DNA from: Variovorax sp. PAMC26660
GTDB lineage: Bacteria; Pseudomonadota; Gammaproteobacteria; Burkholderiales; Burkholderiaceae_C
Assembly (NCBI RefSeq): GCF_014302995.1
Contig: NZ_CP060295.1
Span: forward strand, 6,749,501 to 6,813,500
Direction: 5' to 3'
Length of the DNA: 64,000 bases
This document shows, piece after piece, positions 17,201 to 25,928 of the stretch. A program made the position numbers and the translations under genes. Every line of letters starts with the position of its first letter. Positions within the stretch are counted from its first letter, which is position 1. A model generated the notes under the pieces. That model made no database searches. It saw only the letters and a program-made list of their open reading frames with translations, and was not told the origin of the DNA.

Positions 17201-18234
17201 GAGGTTTCGGCCACGTTGGTGGCCAGCACGATGCGACGGCCCGTGTGGCTGTCGAAGATGCGGTCCTGCTCGGGGCCCGACAGGCGTGCGAACAGCGGCA
17301 GTACTTCGGCATTGCGAAACAGGGGCTGGTGGCTCAGGTGGCGGCGCAGATGGTCGGCGGCCTCGCGGATCTCGCGCTCGCCGGGGAGGAAGACGAGGAT
17401 GTCACCCGCGTTGTGCGGATCGCGCCAGAGTTCGTCGACGCCGTCGGCAATCGCGTCGTTCATGTCGTGCTCGCGCGATTCCTCGAAGGGGCGGTAGCGC
17501 TGCTCCACCGGGAAAGTGCGGCCCGACACGTAGATGATCGGCGCCGGCCCCTTGGCCGAGGCGAAGTGCTGCGCGAAGCGATCGGCATCGATGGTCGCCG
17601 AGGTCACGATCACCTTCAGGTCAGGCCGGCGCGGCAAGATCTCGCGCAGGTAGCCGAGCAGGAAGTCGATGTTCAGCGAGCGCTCGTGCGCCTCGTCGAT
17701 GATGAGCGTGTCGTAGGCCTTCAGCAGCGGATCGGTCTGCGTCTCGGCCAGCAGGATGCCATCGGTCATCAGCTTGACCGAGGCGTCGCGGCTCAGGCGG
17801 TCCTGAAAGCGCACCTTGAAGCCGACCACGTCGCCCAGCGGCGTCTTCAGTTCTTCGGCGATGCGCTTGGCCACGGAGCTTGCGGCAATGCGGCGCGGCT
17901 GCGTGTGGCCGATCCAGCGGCCCTTGCCCGATTCGGCGTTGAGCTTGCCGCGCCCGAGCGCCAGCGCGATCTTCGGCAACTGCGTGGTCTTGCCCGAGCC
18001 GGTTTCGCCGCAAACGATCACGACCTGGTTCGCCAGGATGGCGGCCATGATTTCGTCGCGCCTGCCCGAGACAGGGAGCGATTCGGGGAATTCGATGCGA
18101 AGGGGTGTCGTGGTCGTCAAGGGAAGGCAGTCGTCGGTCGCGCGCGCCGGGGTTGCACGGGGGCAGGCAGGCAAACCGTCGATTATCGGCGGCCACTGCA
18201 GTTGTTGCACGACATCCACAGCACGCTGCTTCAT
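14257..18234 (-). CDS. hrpA: ATP-dependent RNA helicase HrpA
   Basis: A 1,325-residue DEAH-box helicase of normal HrpA length, implicated in mRNA processing and ribosome rescue. Motifs seen in order are Walker A GETGSGKTTQ near residue 75, TQPRRIAA, the DEAH box in LIIDEAHERSLN near residue 180, VTSATID, and the QRAGRCGR motif VI. The helicase-associated and OB-fold regions follow, and the long C-terminal DUF3418 domain shows FGELPELMEVRRG and the end FFAQELRTPQPVSVKRLDKAW. The first 45 residues are not typical of HrpA, so translation may begin later than the ATG at 18234. It is transcribed convergently with the DUF3309 gene and divergently from the AAA-M41 protease gene. Confidence 0.95.
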   Translation of the reverse strand: MKQRAVDVVQQLQWPPIIDGLPACPRATPARATDDCLPLTTTTPLRIEFPESLPVSGRRDEIMAAILANQVVIVCGETGSGKTTQLPKIALALGRGKLNAESGKGRWIGHTQPRRIAASSVAKRIAEELKTPLGDVVGFKVRFQDRLSRDASVKLMTDGILLAETQTDPLLKAYDTLIIDEAHERSLNIDFLLGYLREILPRRPDLKVIVTSATIDADRFAQHFASAKGPAPIIYVSGRTFPVEQRYRPFEESREHDMNDAIADGVDELWRDPHNAGDILVFLPGEREIREAADHLRRHLSHQPLFRNAEVLPLFARLSGPEQDRIFDSHTGRRIVLATNVAETSLTVPGTRYVIDTGTARVKRYSFRSKVEQLLVEPISQAAANQRAGRCGRVANGICIRLYDEKDFDGRPRFTDPEILRSSLAGVILRMKSLRLGDVARFPFLEAPSPRAIADGYQLLNELGAVDDANELTAMGGELAKLPLDPRVGRMILEARTRGALEEVLVIASALSVQDVRDRPMEVQQQADQAHSKFDDEKSEFSGYLRLWKWIGDARGGHGDTHKLSNRQYEQLLRQNFINIRRVREWRDIHSQLLTVVTEHKWRINAEPAGYEPLHLSMLAGLLGNVGWKLEDDEAYLGARGIKFYKHPGAHLKKKPGRWIVAAELVETTRLFGRGVANIEPQWLEQVAGHLLKKQLLDPHWEKKGAQVSALERATLYGLVVYSGRRVDFTKVDPIAAREIFIREALVGGQWESKFPFLTANRKLVREVEGLEHKARRQDVLVDDELIFAFYDAQLPADVASGITFENWYRHASRDQPRLLFLTRDELMRHQAAGITTQSFPATLRLGGVDCAATYLHEPGDAKDGLTVSVPLFVLNQVSEERCEWLVTGMLKDKIQALLKSLPQRPRSRLVPLPESASKLVEALSVPELFGTGSLTDVLLKRVRDMTSIDVKRADFKLDMLPPHMFMNLRVIDEHGRQLGMGRNLGALKAELGAQARGAFQALAGLNVKASSSAQKVPATADGRSQATAKTAAAEPSAPALPAGQRYTTWSFGELPELMEVRRGAQSLIGFPALRDEGDAVTIEVFDEPAVAAAKHRAGLRRLFALQLKDALKYLEKNIPDLQKMSVAYMPLGTSEELRTQIIDVAIDRAFLLEPLPTDEFAFKRRLEEGRGRLTLIANEVARLASTILIEYAAAARKIKDTKIQPEAVQDAAQQLQRLVGKRFIADAPWTQLQHFARYLKAIVLRLDKLRADPARDTAKLAELRPQEQRYWRLVAERKGVVDDRMLEFRWLLEELRVSFFAQELRTPQPVSVKRLDKAWSQLQA

Positions 18235-18320
18235 TGCAACAGGTGGCGTAAATAGTCTTTACTCAACTGTAAACCGCTACTACGATCGCCTCCCATGTCC
18301 TATCGCCTTGCCCTCACCAC

Positions 18321-18362
18321 CTTGCGCAGTCGCTGCGCAAGCCATGCGCCCGCCGCGCATGG
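18321..18362. repeat. Two abutting perfect hairpins in the 284-bp leader region
   Basis: CTTGCGCAG / CTGCGCAAG (three-base loop, 18321-18341) is followed with no gap by CCATGCGC / GCGCATGG (five-base loop, 18342-18362). They lie between divergent hrpA and the AAA-M41 gene. No T run follows, so they are unlikely to be simple terminators. They may structure the 5' leader of the protease mRNA. A 31-codon ATG frame (18295-18390) crosses both hairpins but has no ribosome binding site. Nothing else recognisable lies in 18235-18518. Confidence 0.6.
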
Positions 18363-18518
18363 AAGGGCCAAGTTGCCTCGCCCGGCCTGAAGCCTGCGCC
18401 CTCGTGCGCGCTTCGAGCACAGAAGCGCCGCAACTGAATCCCACAGCGTCTGCCTGCCGTGTCCTTCGTCCCGAAGGAACGGCCGCTTTTTCGTACCTGT
18501 CCGTTTCATAAAAAAATC

Positions 18519-20489
18519 ATGTCCAAAGACATTCATTCCAACCTGCATGCCGAGCTGTCCGAGCGCACCCGGCACCTGCAGACCGTCGCCGAAGCGCTGA
18601 AGGCCGAGCTGTTCGGCATCGACGACATCATCGATCGCGTGATCGATTCGCTGCGCGCCTGGTATGTGCTGCCCCAGCTCATCAGCCGCCCCGTCATCGT
18701 CTGCCTCTGGGGCCTGACCGGCACCGGCAAGACGCAACTGGTGCGCAAGCTCGCGCAGCACCTGGGCTTCTATGACCGCTTCATCGAAGTGCAGATGGAC
18801 GGCTTCAGCCACGGCTCGGGCTACCACAGCGGCGGTTCGATCTCGGCCATGCTGGCCGAATCGGGCATTGCCGAGGGCACGCCGGGCATTCTGGTGCTCG
18901 ACGAGTTCCAGCGCTTTCGCACGCGGGACGGCAACGGCAACGACGCCAAGGTCGAGCGCTACCAGGACGTGTGGGCCCTGCTGTCCGACGGCCGCCTGCC
19001 GCCCGCGCTGTCGATGCTGGGCGAGATCGAATCGTCGCTCGCGCAAGCCGAGTTCGAGCACGACCGCGACGGTCCCGCCGACAAGAAGAAGCTCAAGAAG
19101 CGCAAGCTGCATCTCTCGCCCTGGGAGGCGCAGGAAGTGAAGCGCTGCCTGAAGCTCTCCGAAACCCTGCTTCAGATCATGGCCTGGAAGCCCGCCGAGG
19201 TGCATGCGCGCCTGCGCGCCTTCCGCGACAGCCAGCAGAACTGGGAAACCGACTACAGCAAGCTGCTGGTGTTCGTCTCGGGCAACCTCGACGAGATGTA
19301 TGCCGAGATGGCCCAGCGCGTCGAAGACTGCGACACCGACGCCGACATCTTCCATGCGCTCACGAAGAAGCTCTCGATGATCGACGTCAAGAAGGCGCTG
19401 GCCGAGCGCTTCCGCCCCGAGCAGATCGCGCGGCTGGGCAACAACCACGTGATCTACCCGTCGTTCAACCGCGCGACCTACGTGCGGCTGATCCTGTCGA
19501 TCTGCGACCGCTACGTGGGCGAGATCCAGGAAAGCTCCGGCGTGCGCTTCGTGCTCGACGCCAGCGTGTATGAGCAGATCTACGCCAACGCCGTGTTCCC
19601 GGCACAGGGCACGCGCCCGCTGTTCTCGTCGATCCACGCGATCCTGAGCGCGACGCTGGTCAACGCCGCACTGTGGGCGCTGGAGCAAGGCGCCAATGGC
19701 AGCGAGCCGGTGTGGCTGACGCTGGATGCGGGCGTCTCGTGCATCGCGGCCAAGTACCGCAAGGCACGACGACAGTTTCCGATTGCCCTGGAACTCAACC
19801 GCCTCAAGCAACGTTCGAGCGAGGACTTCCGCGCCCTGCTCGCCGTGCACGAGGCGGGCCATGGCGTGGTCTACGGCCTGCTGTTCGGCCGCGCGCCGCA
19901 GGAGATCAAGATCAACGTGGCCTCGTTCGAGGGTGGCTACAACAGCTACGAGCAGCGCAAGACCTGGTCGAAGGAAAACCTGCGCGACCGCATCTGCGTG
20001 AGCCTCGCTGGCCGTGCCGCCGAGCAACTGGTGTTCGGCGAGCAGGCCTGCACCTCGGGCGCCTCGCAAGACTTCATGCAGGCCACGTCGAATGCCGCGC
20101 AGTACGTGCGCCACTTCGCCTTCGGCACGCGACTGAGCCGCACCGACGTCGCCAACGACGCGAACGACAACCTCAACACCGACCTGGCGGCCACCAACCC
20201 CGAGATCGAGGCCCTGCTGGCACAGGCGCATGCACGCGCGCTGGCGCTGCTCGAAGCCCACACGCCGGCGCTGATGGCGGTGGTCGACGCGCTGATGCGC
20301 GAAGGCTCGATCGCGCCGGCCGAACTGGCGGCCATGCTCGACCTGCCGGCGCCCGTGCCCGGCGAGTCGACCGACGCCTACGCGGCGCTGCTGACGGACT
20401 TCCGTTCGCGCGTGGCGGCCGTCCCGGTGCCGGCTCGCGCCAGGGGTCCGAGGGCCGGCGCGGCCCGGGTGCTCAAGGCCCTGGCCTGA
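18519..20489 (+). CDS. Soluble AAA+ ATPase with C-terminal M41 (FtsH-type) zinc protease domain
   Basis: A 656-residue protein with an N-terminal AAA+ ATPase (Walker A GLTGTGKTQ from residue 65, Walker B GILVLDEFQRF) and a C-terminal M41 metalloprotease. The protease carries HEAGH (residues 444-448) and the third zinc ligand Asp518 in SGASQDFMQATSNAA, which matches the FtsH segment. Unlike FtsH it has no membrane segment or periplasmic domain. Its ATPase resembles ClpX/HslU more than FtsH, including the VQMDGFSHGSGYHSGG pore-loop area. It should be a cytoplasmic energy-dependent protease. The ATG was chosen because it precedes the conserved start; longer frames enter the hairpin leader. Substrates are unknown. 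An insert rich in Lys and Asp (about 180-215) separates the domains. Confidence 0.85.
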   Translation: MSKDIHSNLHAELSERTRHLQTVAEALKAELFGIDDIIDRVIDSLRAWYVLPQLISRPVIVCLWGLTGTGKTQLVRKLAQHLGFYDRFIEVQMDGFSHGSGYHSGGSISAMLAESGIAEGTPGILVLDEFQRFRTRDGNGNDAKVERYQDVWALLSDGRLPPALSMLGEIESSLAQAEFEHDRDGPADKKKLKKRKLHLSPWEAQEVKRCLKLSETLLQIMAWKPAEVHARLRAFRDSQQNWETDYSKLLVFVSGNLDEMYAEMAQRVEDCDTDADIFHALTKKLSMIDVKKALAERFRPEQIARLGNNHVIYPSFNRATYVRLILSICDRYVGEIQESSGVRFVLDASVYEQIYANAVFPAQGTRPLFSSIHAILSATLVNAALWALEQGANGSEPVWLTLDAGVSCIAAKYRKARRQFPIALELNRLKQRSSEDFRALLAVHEAGHGVVYGLLFGRAPQEIKINVASFEGGYNSYEQRKTWSKENLRDRICVSLAGRAAEQLVFGEQACTSGASQDFMQATSNAAQYVRHFAFGTRLSRTDVANDANDNLNTDLAATNPEIEALLAQAHARALALLEAHTPALMAVVDALMREGSIAPAELAAMLDLPAPVPGESTDAYAALLTDFRSRVAAVPVPARARGPRAGAARVLKALA

Positions 20490-20508
20490 GTCAGGCAAAT
20501 CTCACTTC

Positions 20509-21876
20509 ATGAATGCACAATCACGCCCCATGTCCACCGTCTTCAATTTCACCTTCGTGCCCTGGTTCCGCTCGGTCGCGCCCTACATTCACACGCATCG
20601 CGGTAAGACTTTCGTGGTCGGGTTGGCGGGCGAAGCCATTGCGGCGGGCAAGCTGCAGAACATCGCGCAAGACCTGGCGCTGATCCAGAGCATGGGCGTC
20701 AAGATCGTGCTGGTGCACGGCTTCCGTCCGCAGGTCAACGAGCAGTTGGCCGCCAAGGGCCACAAGGCACAGTACTCGCACGGCATCCGCATCACCGACG
20801 CGGTGGCGCTCGACTCCGCGCAAGAGGCCGCCGGCCAGTTGCGCTACGAGATCGAGGCCGCCTTCAGCCAGGGCCTGCCGAACACGCCAATGGCCGGCTC
20901 GACGGTGCGAGTGATCTCGGGCAACTTCATCACTGCGCGCCCCGTGGGCGTGGTCGACGGCGTCGACTTCAAGCATTCGGGCCTGGTGCGCAAGGTCGAT
21001 GCAGCCGGCATCCGCCGCACGCTCGATTTCGGCGCGATGGTGCTGATGTCGCCCTTCGGCTTCTCGCCCACCGGCGAAGCTTTCAACCTGACTATGGAAG
21101 AGGTCGCCACCAGCGTCGCCATTTCCATCCAGGCCGACAAGCTGATCTTCCTGACCGAGATCCCGGGCATCCGCATGGACAGCGAACTGCCCGAGAGCGA
21201 GGACAACCCGATCGACACCGAACTGCCGCTCGATGCCGCCGAAAAGCTGCTGGCCTCGCTGCCGCCCGCACAGCGCCCCACCGACACCGCCTTCTACCTG
21301 CAGCACTGCGTCAAGGCCTGCAAGGCCGGCGTGGAGCGCAACCACATCCTGCCCTTCGCGCTCGACGGCTCGCTGCTGCTGGAGGTGTACGTGCACGACG
21401 GCGTCGGCACCATGGTGATCGACGAGAAACTCGAAAGCCTGCGCGAAGCCTCGGTCGACGACATCGGCGGCATCCTGCAGTTGATCGAGCCCTTCGAGCG
21501 CGACGGCACGCTGGTCAAGCGCGACCGCACCGAGATCGAACGCGACGTCGGCCACTACACCGTGATCGAGCACGACGGCGTGATCTTCGGCTGCGCGGCG
21601 CTCTACCCCTACCCCGAGGAGCGCACCGCCGAGATGGCCGCGCTCACGGTGTCGCCGCAATCGCAGTCGCAGGGCGACGGCGAACGCATCCTCAAGCGCA
21701 TCGAGCACCGCGCCAAGGCCATGGGCCTGGACAGCATCTTCGTGCTCACCACGCGCACCATGCACTGGTTCCTCAAGCGCGGCTTCCAGCAAGTCAACCC
21801 CGACTGGCTGCCCGAGGCGCGCAAGCGCAAGTACAACTGGGACCGCAAGAGCCAGGTGCTCGTCAAGAAGTTCTGA
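20509..21876 (+). CDS. argA: N-acetylglutamate synthase
   Basis: A 455-residue ArgA that acetylates glutamate with acetyl-CoA, the first step of arginine synthesis. The N-terminal amino-acid-kinase-like domain (about 10-290) shows WFRSVAPYIHTHRGKTFVVGLAGE, VLVHGFRPQVNEQL and DKLIFLTEIPGI, and normally serves arginine feedback inhibition. The C-terminal GNAT domain (about 300-455) has GTLVKRDRTEIERD, AALTVSP, the acetyl-CoA loop in its weakened form QSQGDGERILKRIE, and FVLTTRTMHWFLKRGF. It starts 19 bp after the protease gene. The ATG seven codons downstream is an alternative start, since neither has a good ribosome binding site. Confidence 0.94.
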   Translation: MNAQSRPMSTVFNFTFVPWFRSVAPYIHTHRGKTFVVGLAGEAIAAGKLQNIAQDLALIQSMGVKIVLVHGFRPQVNEQLAAKGHKAQYSHGIRITDAVALDSAQEAAGQLRYEIEAAFSQGLPNTPMAGSTVRVISGNFITARPVGVVDGVDFKHSGLVRKVDAAGIRRTLDFGAMVLMSPFGFSPTGEAFNLTMEEVATSVAISIQADKLIFLTEIPGIRMDSELPESEDNPIDTELPLDAAEKLLASLPPAQRPTDTAFYLQHCVKACKAGVERNHILPFALDGSLLLEVYVHDGVGTMVIDEKLESLREASVDDIGGILQLIEPFERDGTLVKRDRTEIERDVGHYTVIEHDGVIFGCAALYPYPEERTAEMAALTVSPQSQSQGDGERILKRIEHRAKAMGLDSIFVLTTRTMHWFLKRGFQQVNPDWLPEARKRKYNWDRKSQVLVKKF

Positions 21877-21912
21877 CGACCTGAATCTTCAGCAAAGAAG
21901 GAGACTGCCCCG

Positions 21913-22551
21913 ATGACGCTCGCCACCGCCCTGCTCTTCGCCATCGTGGCCTTCGCCGCCATCGCCACGCCCGGCCCCACCGTGCTGCTGGCACTCAGCA
22001 ATGGCTCGCGGCACGGCGTGCGGCGCGCGCTGCCGGGCATGCTCGGCGCGGTGCTGTCGGACTTCGTGCTGGTCGGCGCGGTGGCGCTGGGCCTGGGTGC
22101 GTTGCTGGCGGCATCCGAATTCTGGTTCGCAGCGCTGAAGTGGGTTGGCGCGGTGTACCTGGCGTGGCTGGGGCTGCGCATGCTGCGCTCCAAGGGCGGC
22201 TTCCAGCTGCCGAACGCCGATGCCGCCGCGTCGGTGACCGCGGGCGAAAGCCGCCGGATCTTCTTCAAGTCATTCCTGGTGGCGGTGACCAACCCCAAGG
22301 GCTACATCTTCTGCTCGGCGTTGTTGCCGCAGTTCATCGATCCTTCGGCCGCACAGGCGCCGCAGTACCTGATCATTGCGCTGATCTTCGCGGGCCTGGA
22401 CATGACGGTGATGCTGGCCTACGCCTTCGTCGGCGCCCGTGCGATCCGGCTGCTGACGGTGTCGGCCACCCGCTGGATCGACCGCGCCTGCGGCGGCATG
22501 CTGCTGGCGCTGGCCGGCTCGCTGGCCTTCTACCGGCGCGGCGCCGCCTGA
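21913..22551 (+). CDS. LysE/RhtB-family amino acid exporter
   Basis: A 212-residue inner-membrane protein of the LysE/RhtB family, which exports amino acids such as lysine, arginine, threonine or homoserine. It shows the N-terminal family signature ATPGPTVLLALSNGSRHGVRRAL and about six hydrophobic segments. Also present are the WVGAVYLAWLGLRMLRS stretch, the FLVAVTNPKGYIFCSALLPQF motif and a C-terminal IDRACGGMLLALAGSLA helix. It lies 36 bp after argA on the same strand with an AAGAAGGAG ribosome binding site. Arginine or an intermediate may be a substrate, but this is only suggested by the neighbour. Confidence 0.9.
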   Translation: MTLATALLFAIVAFAAIATPGPTVLLALSNGSRHGVRRALPGMLGAVLSDFVLVGAVALGLGALLAASEFWFAALKWVGAVYLAWLGLRMLRSKGGFQLPNADAAASVTAGESRRIFFKSFLVAVTNPKGYIFCSALLPQFIDPSAAQAPQYLIIALIFAGLDMTVMLAYAFVGARAIRLLTVSATRWIDRACGGMLLALAGSLAFYRRGAA

Positions 22552-22631
22552 GCGCGGCAGCGCCGCCGTCTTCGCACGGCGGCCATCCCCACGATGTTTT
22601 CCCGGGGCCTTGATGGCTCCGACGGCCTATC

Positions 22632-22663
22632 GGCAAGCAGAGCAAGGCTTGCCTGCGTTTTTT
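22632..22663 (+). terminator. Terminator directly upstream of a lipoprotein start (possible attenuator)
   Basis: The stem GGCAAGC / GCTTGCC with an eight-base loop is followed after four bases by a run of six T residues. It ends only 14 bases before the ATG of the next gene and abuts that gene's GGAGG ribosome binding site. It may end the lysE transcript or attenuate the lipoprotein gene. Confidence 0.7.
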
Positions 22664-22677
22664 CAACGGAGGAATCA

Positions 22678-23673
22678 ATGAAGTACTGGACGATCCTGAG
22701 CGCAACGCTTGTCACGGCCTTGGCCTTGCTGGCCGGTTGCGGCGACAAGGCAGACAAGCCGGCGCAAGCGGCTTCACAAGCACAGGCCCAAAAGAGCAAC
22801 ACCGAGCAACAGCTGGTCGAAAAATACAACATCTACGTCGACGTCTCGAACAGCCTGAGCACCTCGTTCCAGGAGGCGCGCGAAAGCTACGTGGAAAGCC
22901 AGCTGCCACCGCTCCAGGCCAAGGCGCCGCTAACCAGCCTGCGCATCCAGAACGACATCCTGGTCGACCGTTCGGCCAAAAAGCTCGATGCAGCCGTAGC
23001 CATCGACGCGCCGCTGCCCGAAATCGACGAATCGGCCAAGGCGTTCTCGGCCGCACTCAAGGTGCTGTCACCCCTGAGCCGCGAGTTGAACGACTACGCC
23101 AACTCCAAGGGCTACCTGGCCGACAACGGCGACAAGGCGCGCCAGATGAACAAGGACTACCTGGCCGCGCTCACCACGGTTGCGCAGGCCGAGGCCGCGT
23201 TCGACAAGGGCCTGAGCGCCCGCGACCAGGCCCTGACCAAGGAAGCCTTCGAGAAAGCGCCCAAGGACACCGCCGCCTACTACCGCGCCGGCCTCATCTA
23301 CCACGGCAAGCTCAACCACGCCGATGCGCGCACGCTGTTCGAATCGCCCAACGATCCGAAGGCATTGGCGGCGTTCGAAGCGTCGCTGGCGCTGGTGGCC
23401 GACTCGGCCACGGGCTGGAGCAAGAAGACCGCCGAGCAGTCGGCCCAGAGCGGCAAGAGCTGCAGCGGCGGCATGCTGCAGATCAACGAGTTCATCGGCC
23501 AGTCGCGCTCGATGGTCAAGGACATCAGGAACGGCGTGTTCAAGCGCAAGGAAACCGGCGCCATGGCCGGGTTGCCGGCGTACATGCGCAGCTCCAGCAT
23601 CGTCAGCTCGGCGAACCGCTACAACCAGAACTTCGCCAACATGATCGGCCAATTCAACCACCCGCTGTGCTGA
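22678..23673 (+). CDS. DUF3829 (YiiG-like) lipoprotein
   Basis: A 331-residue predicted lipoprotein. A CGGAGG ribosome binding site precedes the ATG, and the signal peptide (MKYWTILSATLVTALALLAGC) ends in a lipobox at Cys21. A Gln/Ala-rich linker leads into a helical DUF3829 domain, with EQQLVEKYNIYVDVSN, SLSTSFQEARESYVE and a C-terminal MLQINEFIGQSRSMVKDIR. The function of DUF3829/YiiG proteins is not established, and they are thought to be periplasmic. No interaction partner is evident nearby. Immediately upstream sits a terminator-like hairpin that could control expression. Confidence 0.85.
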   Translation: MKYWTILSATLVTALALLAGCGDKADKPAQAASQAQAQKSNTEQQLVEKYNIYVDVSNSLSTSFQEARESYVESQLPPLQAKAPLTSLRIQNDILVDRSAKKLDAAVAIDAPLPEIDESAKAFSAALKVLSPLSRELNDYANSKGYLADNGDKARQMNKDYLAALTTVAQAEAAFDKGLSARDQALTKEAFEKAPKDTAAYYRAGLIYHGKLNHADARTLFESPNDPKALAAFEASLALVADSATGWSKKTAEQSAQSGKSCSGGMLQINEFIGQSRSMVKDIRNGVFKRKETGAMAGLPAYMRSSSIVSSANRYNQNFANMIGQFNHPLC

Positions 23674-23766
23674 GGCGATGACCGTCCCGGGGCCACGGGG
23701 CGCCAAAAACGACGCGCCGAGGCCCTGGCGCCGTGAAGACACACCCCGTCGCCGATAATCCCGGGC

Positions 23767-24987
23767 ATGAATCCCTTGCTTTCCAGGTTGCAGCCCTATC
23801 CCTTCGAGCGGCTGAAGCAACTGTTCGCGGGTGTCACGCCCAACCCCGAATTCCCTGCCATCAGCCTGGGCATCGGTGAGCCCAAGCACGCGACGCCGAC
23901 TTTCATCAAGGAAGCACTGAGCGCCAGCCTCGGTTCGCTGGCCGCGTACCCGGCCACCGCCGGCGATCTGAAACTGCGCACCGCCTTCACCGACTGGCTG
24001 AAGACCCGCTACAGCCTTGCGCTCGATCCGGCCACGCAGGTGCTCCCGGTCAACGGCTCGCGCGAGGCGTTGTTCTCGCTGGCGCAAACCGTGGTGGACG
24101 CCACCGTCTCGCCGCAGCCGGTGGTGATGTCGCCCAATCCGTTCTATCAAATCTACGAGGGCGCCGCGCTGCTCTCGGGCGCCGAGCCTTACTACGTGCC
24201 GAGCGTGCCGTCGCGCAACTTCGCCGTCGACTGGGACAGCGTGCCCGAGGCCATCTGGGCCCGCACGCAACTGGTGTTCGTCTGCTCGCCGGGCAACCCC
24301 ACGGGCGCGGTGATGGCTTTGGACGAATGGAAGAAGCTCTTCGAGCTGTCCGACCGCCACGGCTTCGTGATCGCGGCCGACGAGTGCTACAGCGAGATCT
24401 ACTTCCGCGACGAGCCCCCGCTCAGCGGCCTGGAAGCGTCGGTGAAGCTCGGCCGACCGGATTTCAGGAACCTGATCGCCCTCACCTCGCTGTCCAAGCG
24501 CAGCAACGTGCCCGGCCTGCGCAGCGGCTTCGTGGCGGGCGACGCGGCCATCATCAAGAAGTTTCTGCTCTACCGCACCTACCACGGCAGCGCCATGAGC
24601 GGCACCGTGGCCGGCGCCAGCATCGCGGCCTGGGGCGACGAGGCCCATGTGGTGGAGAACCGCGCCAAGTACCGCGCCAAGTTCGCCGCAGTCACGCCGC
24701 TGCTCGAAGCTGTGCTCGACGTACGCCTGCCCGACGCCAGTTTCTACCTCTGGGCCGGCGTGCCCGAAGTGTGGGCTGGCGACGACGAAGCCTTCGCCCG
24801 CGCGCTCTACGCTCAATACAATGTCACGGTTTTGCCGGGGAGCTATCTGGCCCGTGACACGGCGCACAGCGCCAACCCCGCGAACCCAGGCAAAGGCCGC
24901 ATCCGCATGGCGCTGGTGGCCGAAACGGCCGAATGCGTCGAGGCCGCCGAGCGCATCGTCCGCTTCGTCAAAGACGCCCGCCGCTGA
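23767..24987 (+). CDS. dapC: N-succinyl-diaminopimelate aminotransferase
   Basis: A 406-residue class I PLP aminotransferase of the DapC family. It converts N-succinyl-2-amino-6-oxopimelate to N-succinyl-LL-diaminopimelate in lysine and peptidoglycan synthesis. Recognisable features are [23 protein letters not shown], the [12 protein letters not shown] asparagine, [12 protein letters not shown], and the lysine in [16 protein letters not shown] near residue 242. It begins the string dapC-dapD-pilU-dapE, and the pathway neighbours are the strongest support for the call over a generic aminotransferase. No signal peptide is present. Confidence 0.93.
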   Translation: MNPLLSRLQPYPFERLKQLFAGVTPNPEFPAISLGIGEPKHATPTFIKEALSASLGSLAAYPATAGDLKLRTAFTDWLKTRYSLALDPATQVLPVNGSREALFSLAQTVVDATVSPQPVVMSPNPFYQIYEGAALLSGAEPYYVPSVPSRNFAVDWDSVPEAIWARTQLVFVCSPGNPTGAVMALDEWKKLFELSDRHGFVIAADECYSEIYFRDEPPLSGLEASVKLGRPDFRNLIALTSLSKRSNVPGLRSGFVAGDAAIIKKFLLYRTYHGSAMSGTVAGASIAAWGDEAHVVENRAKYRAKFAAVTPLLEAVLDVRLPDASFYLWAGVPEVWAGDDEAFARALYAQYNVTVLPGSYLARDTAHSANPANPGKGRIRMALVAETAECVEAAERIVRFVKDARR

Positions 24988-25030
24988 CCGCCCCGCTTCC
25001 CTGCTCCATTTTTCACCCGAGACTTTCTTC

Positions 25031-25864
<834 letters not shown>

Positions 25865-25928
25865 ATGCAGCCGGCCTTGCGCCACTGATCCTTCCCCTTA
25901 GAAAAACAGCACCCGAGGAGAGAGACCG

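Noticed and set aside
15310..18255. Plus-strand open frame of 981 codons opposite hrpA
   Set aside because: The translation has no domain, and the hrpA motifs on the minus strand explain the stretch.
18295..18390. 31-codon leader-peptide ORF across the tandem hairpins
   Set aside because: No ribosome binding site and no sequence feature of a leader peptide; the hairpins alone explain the signal.
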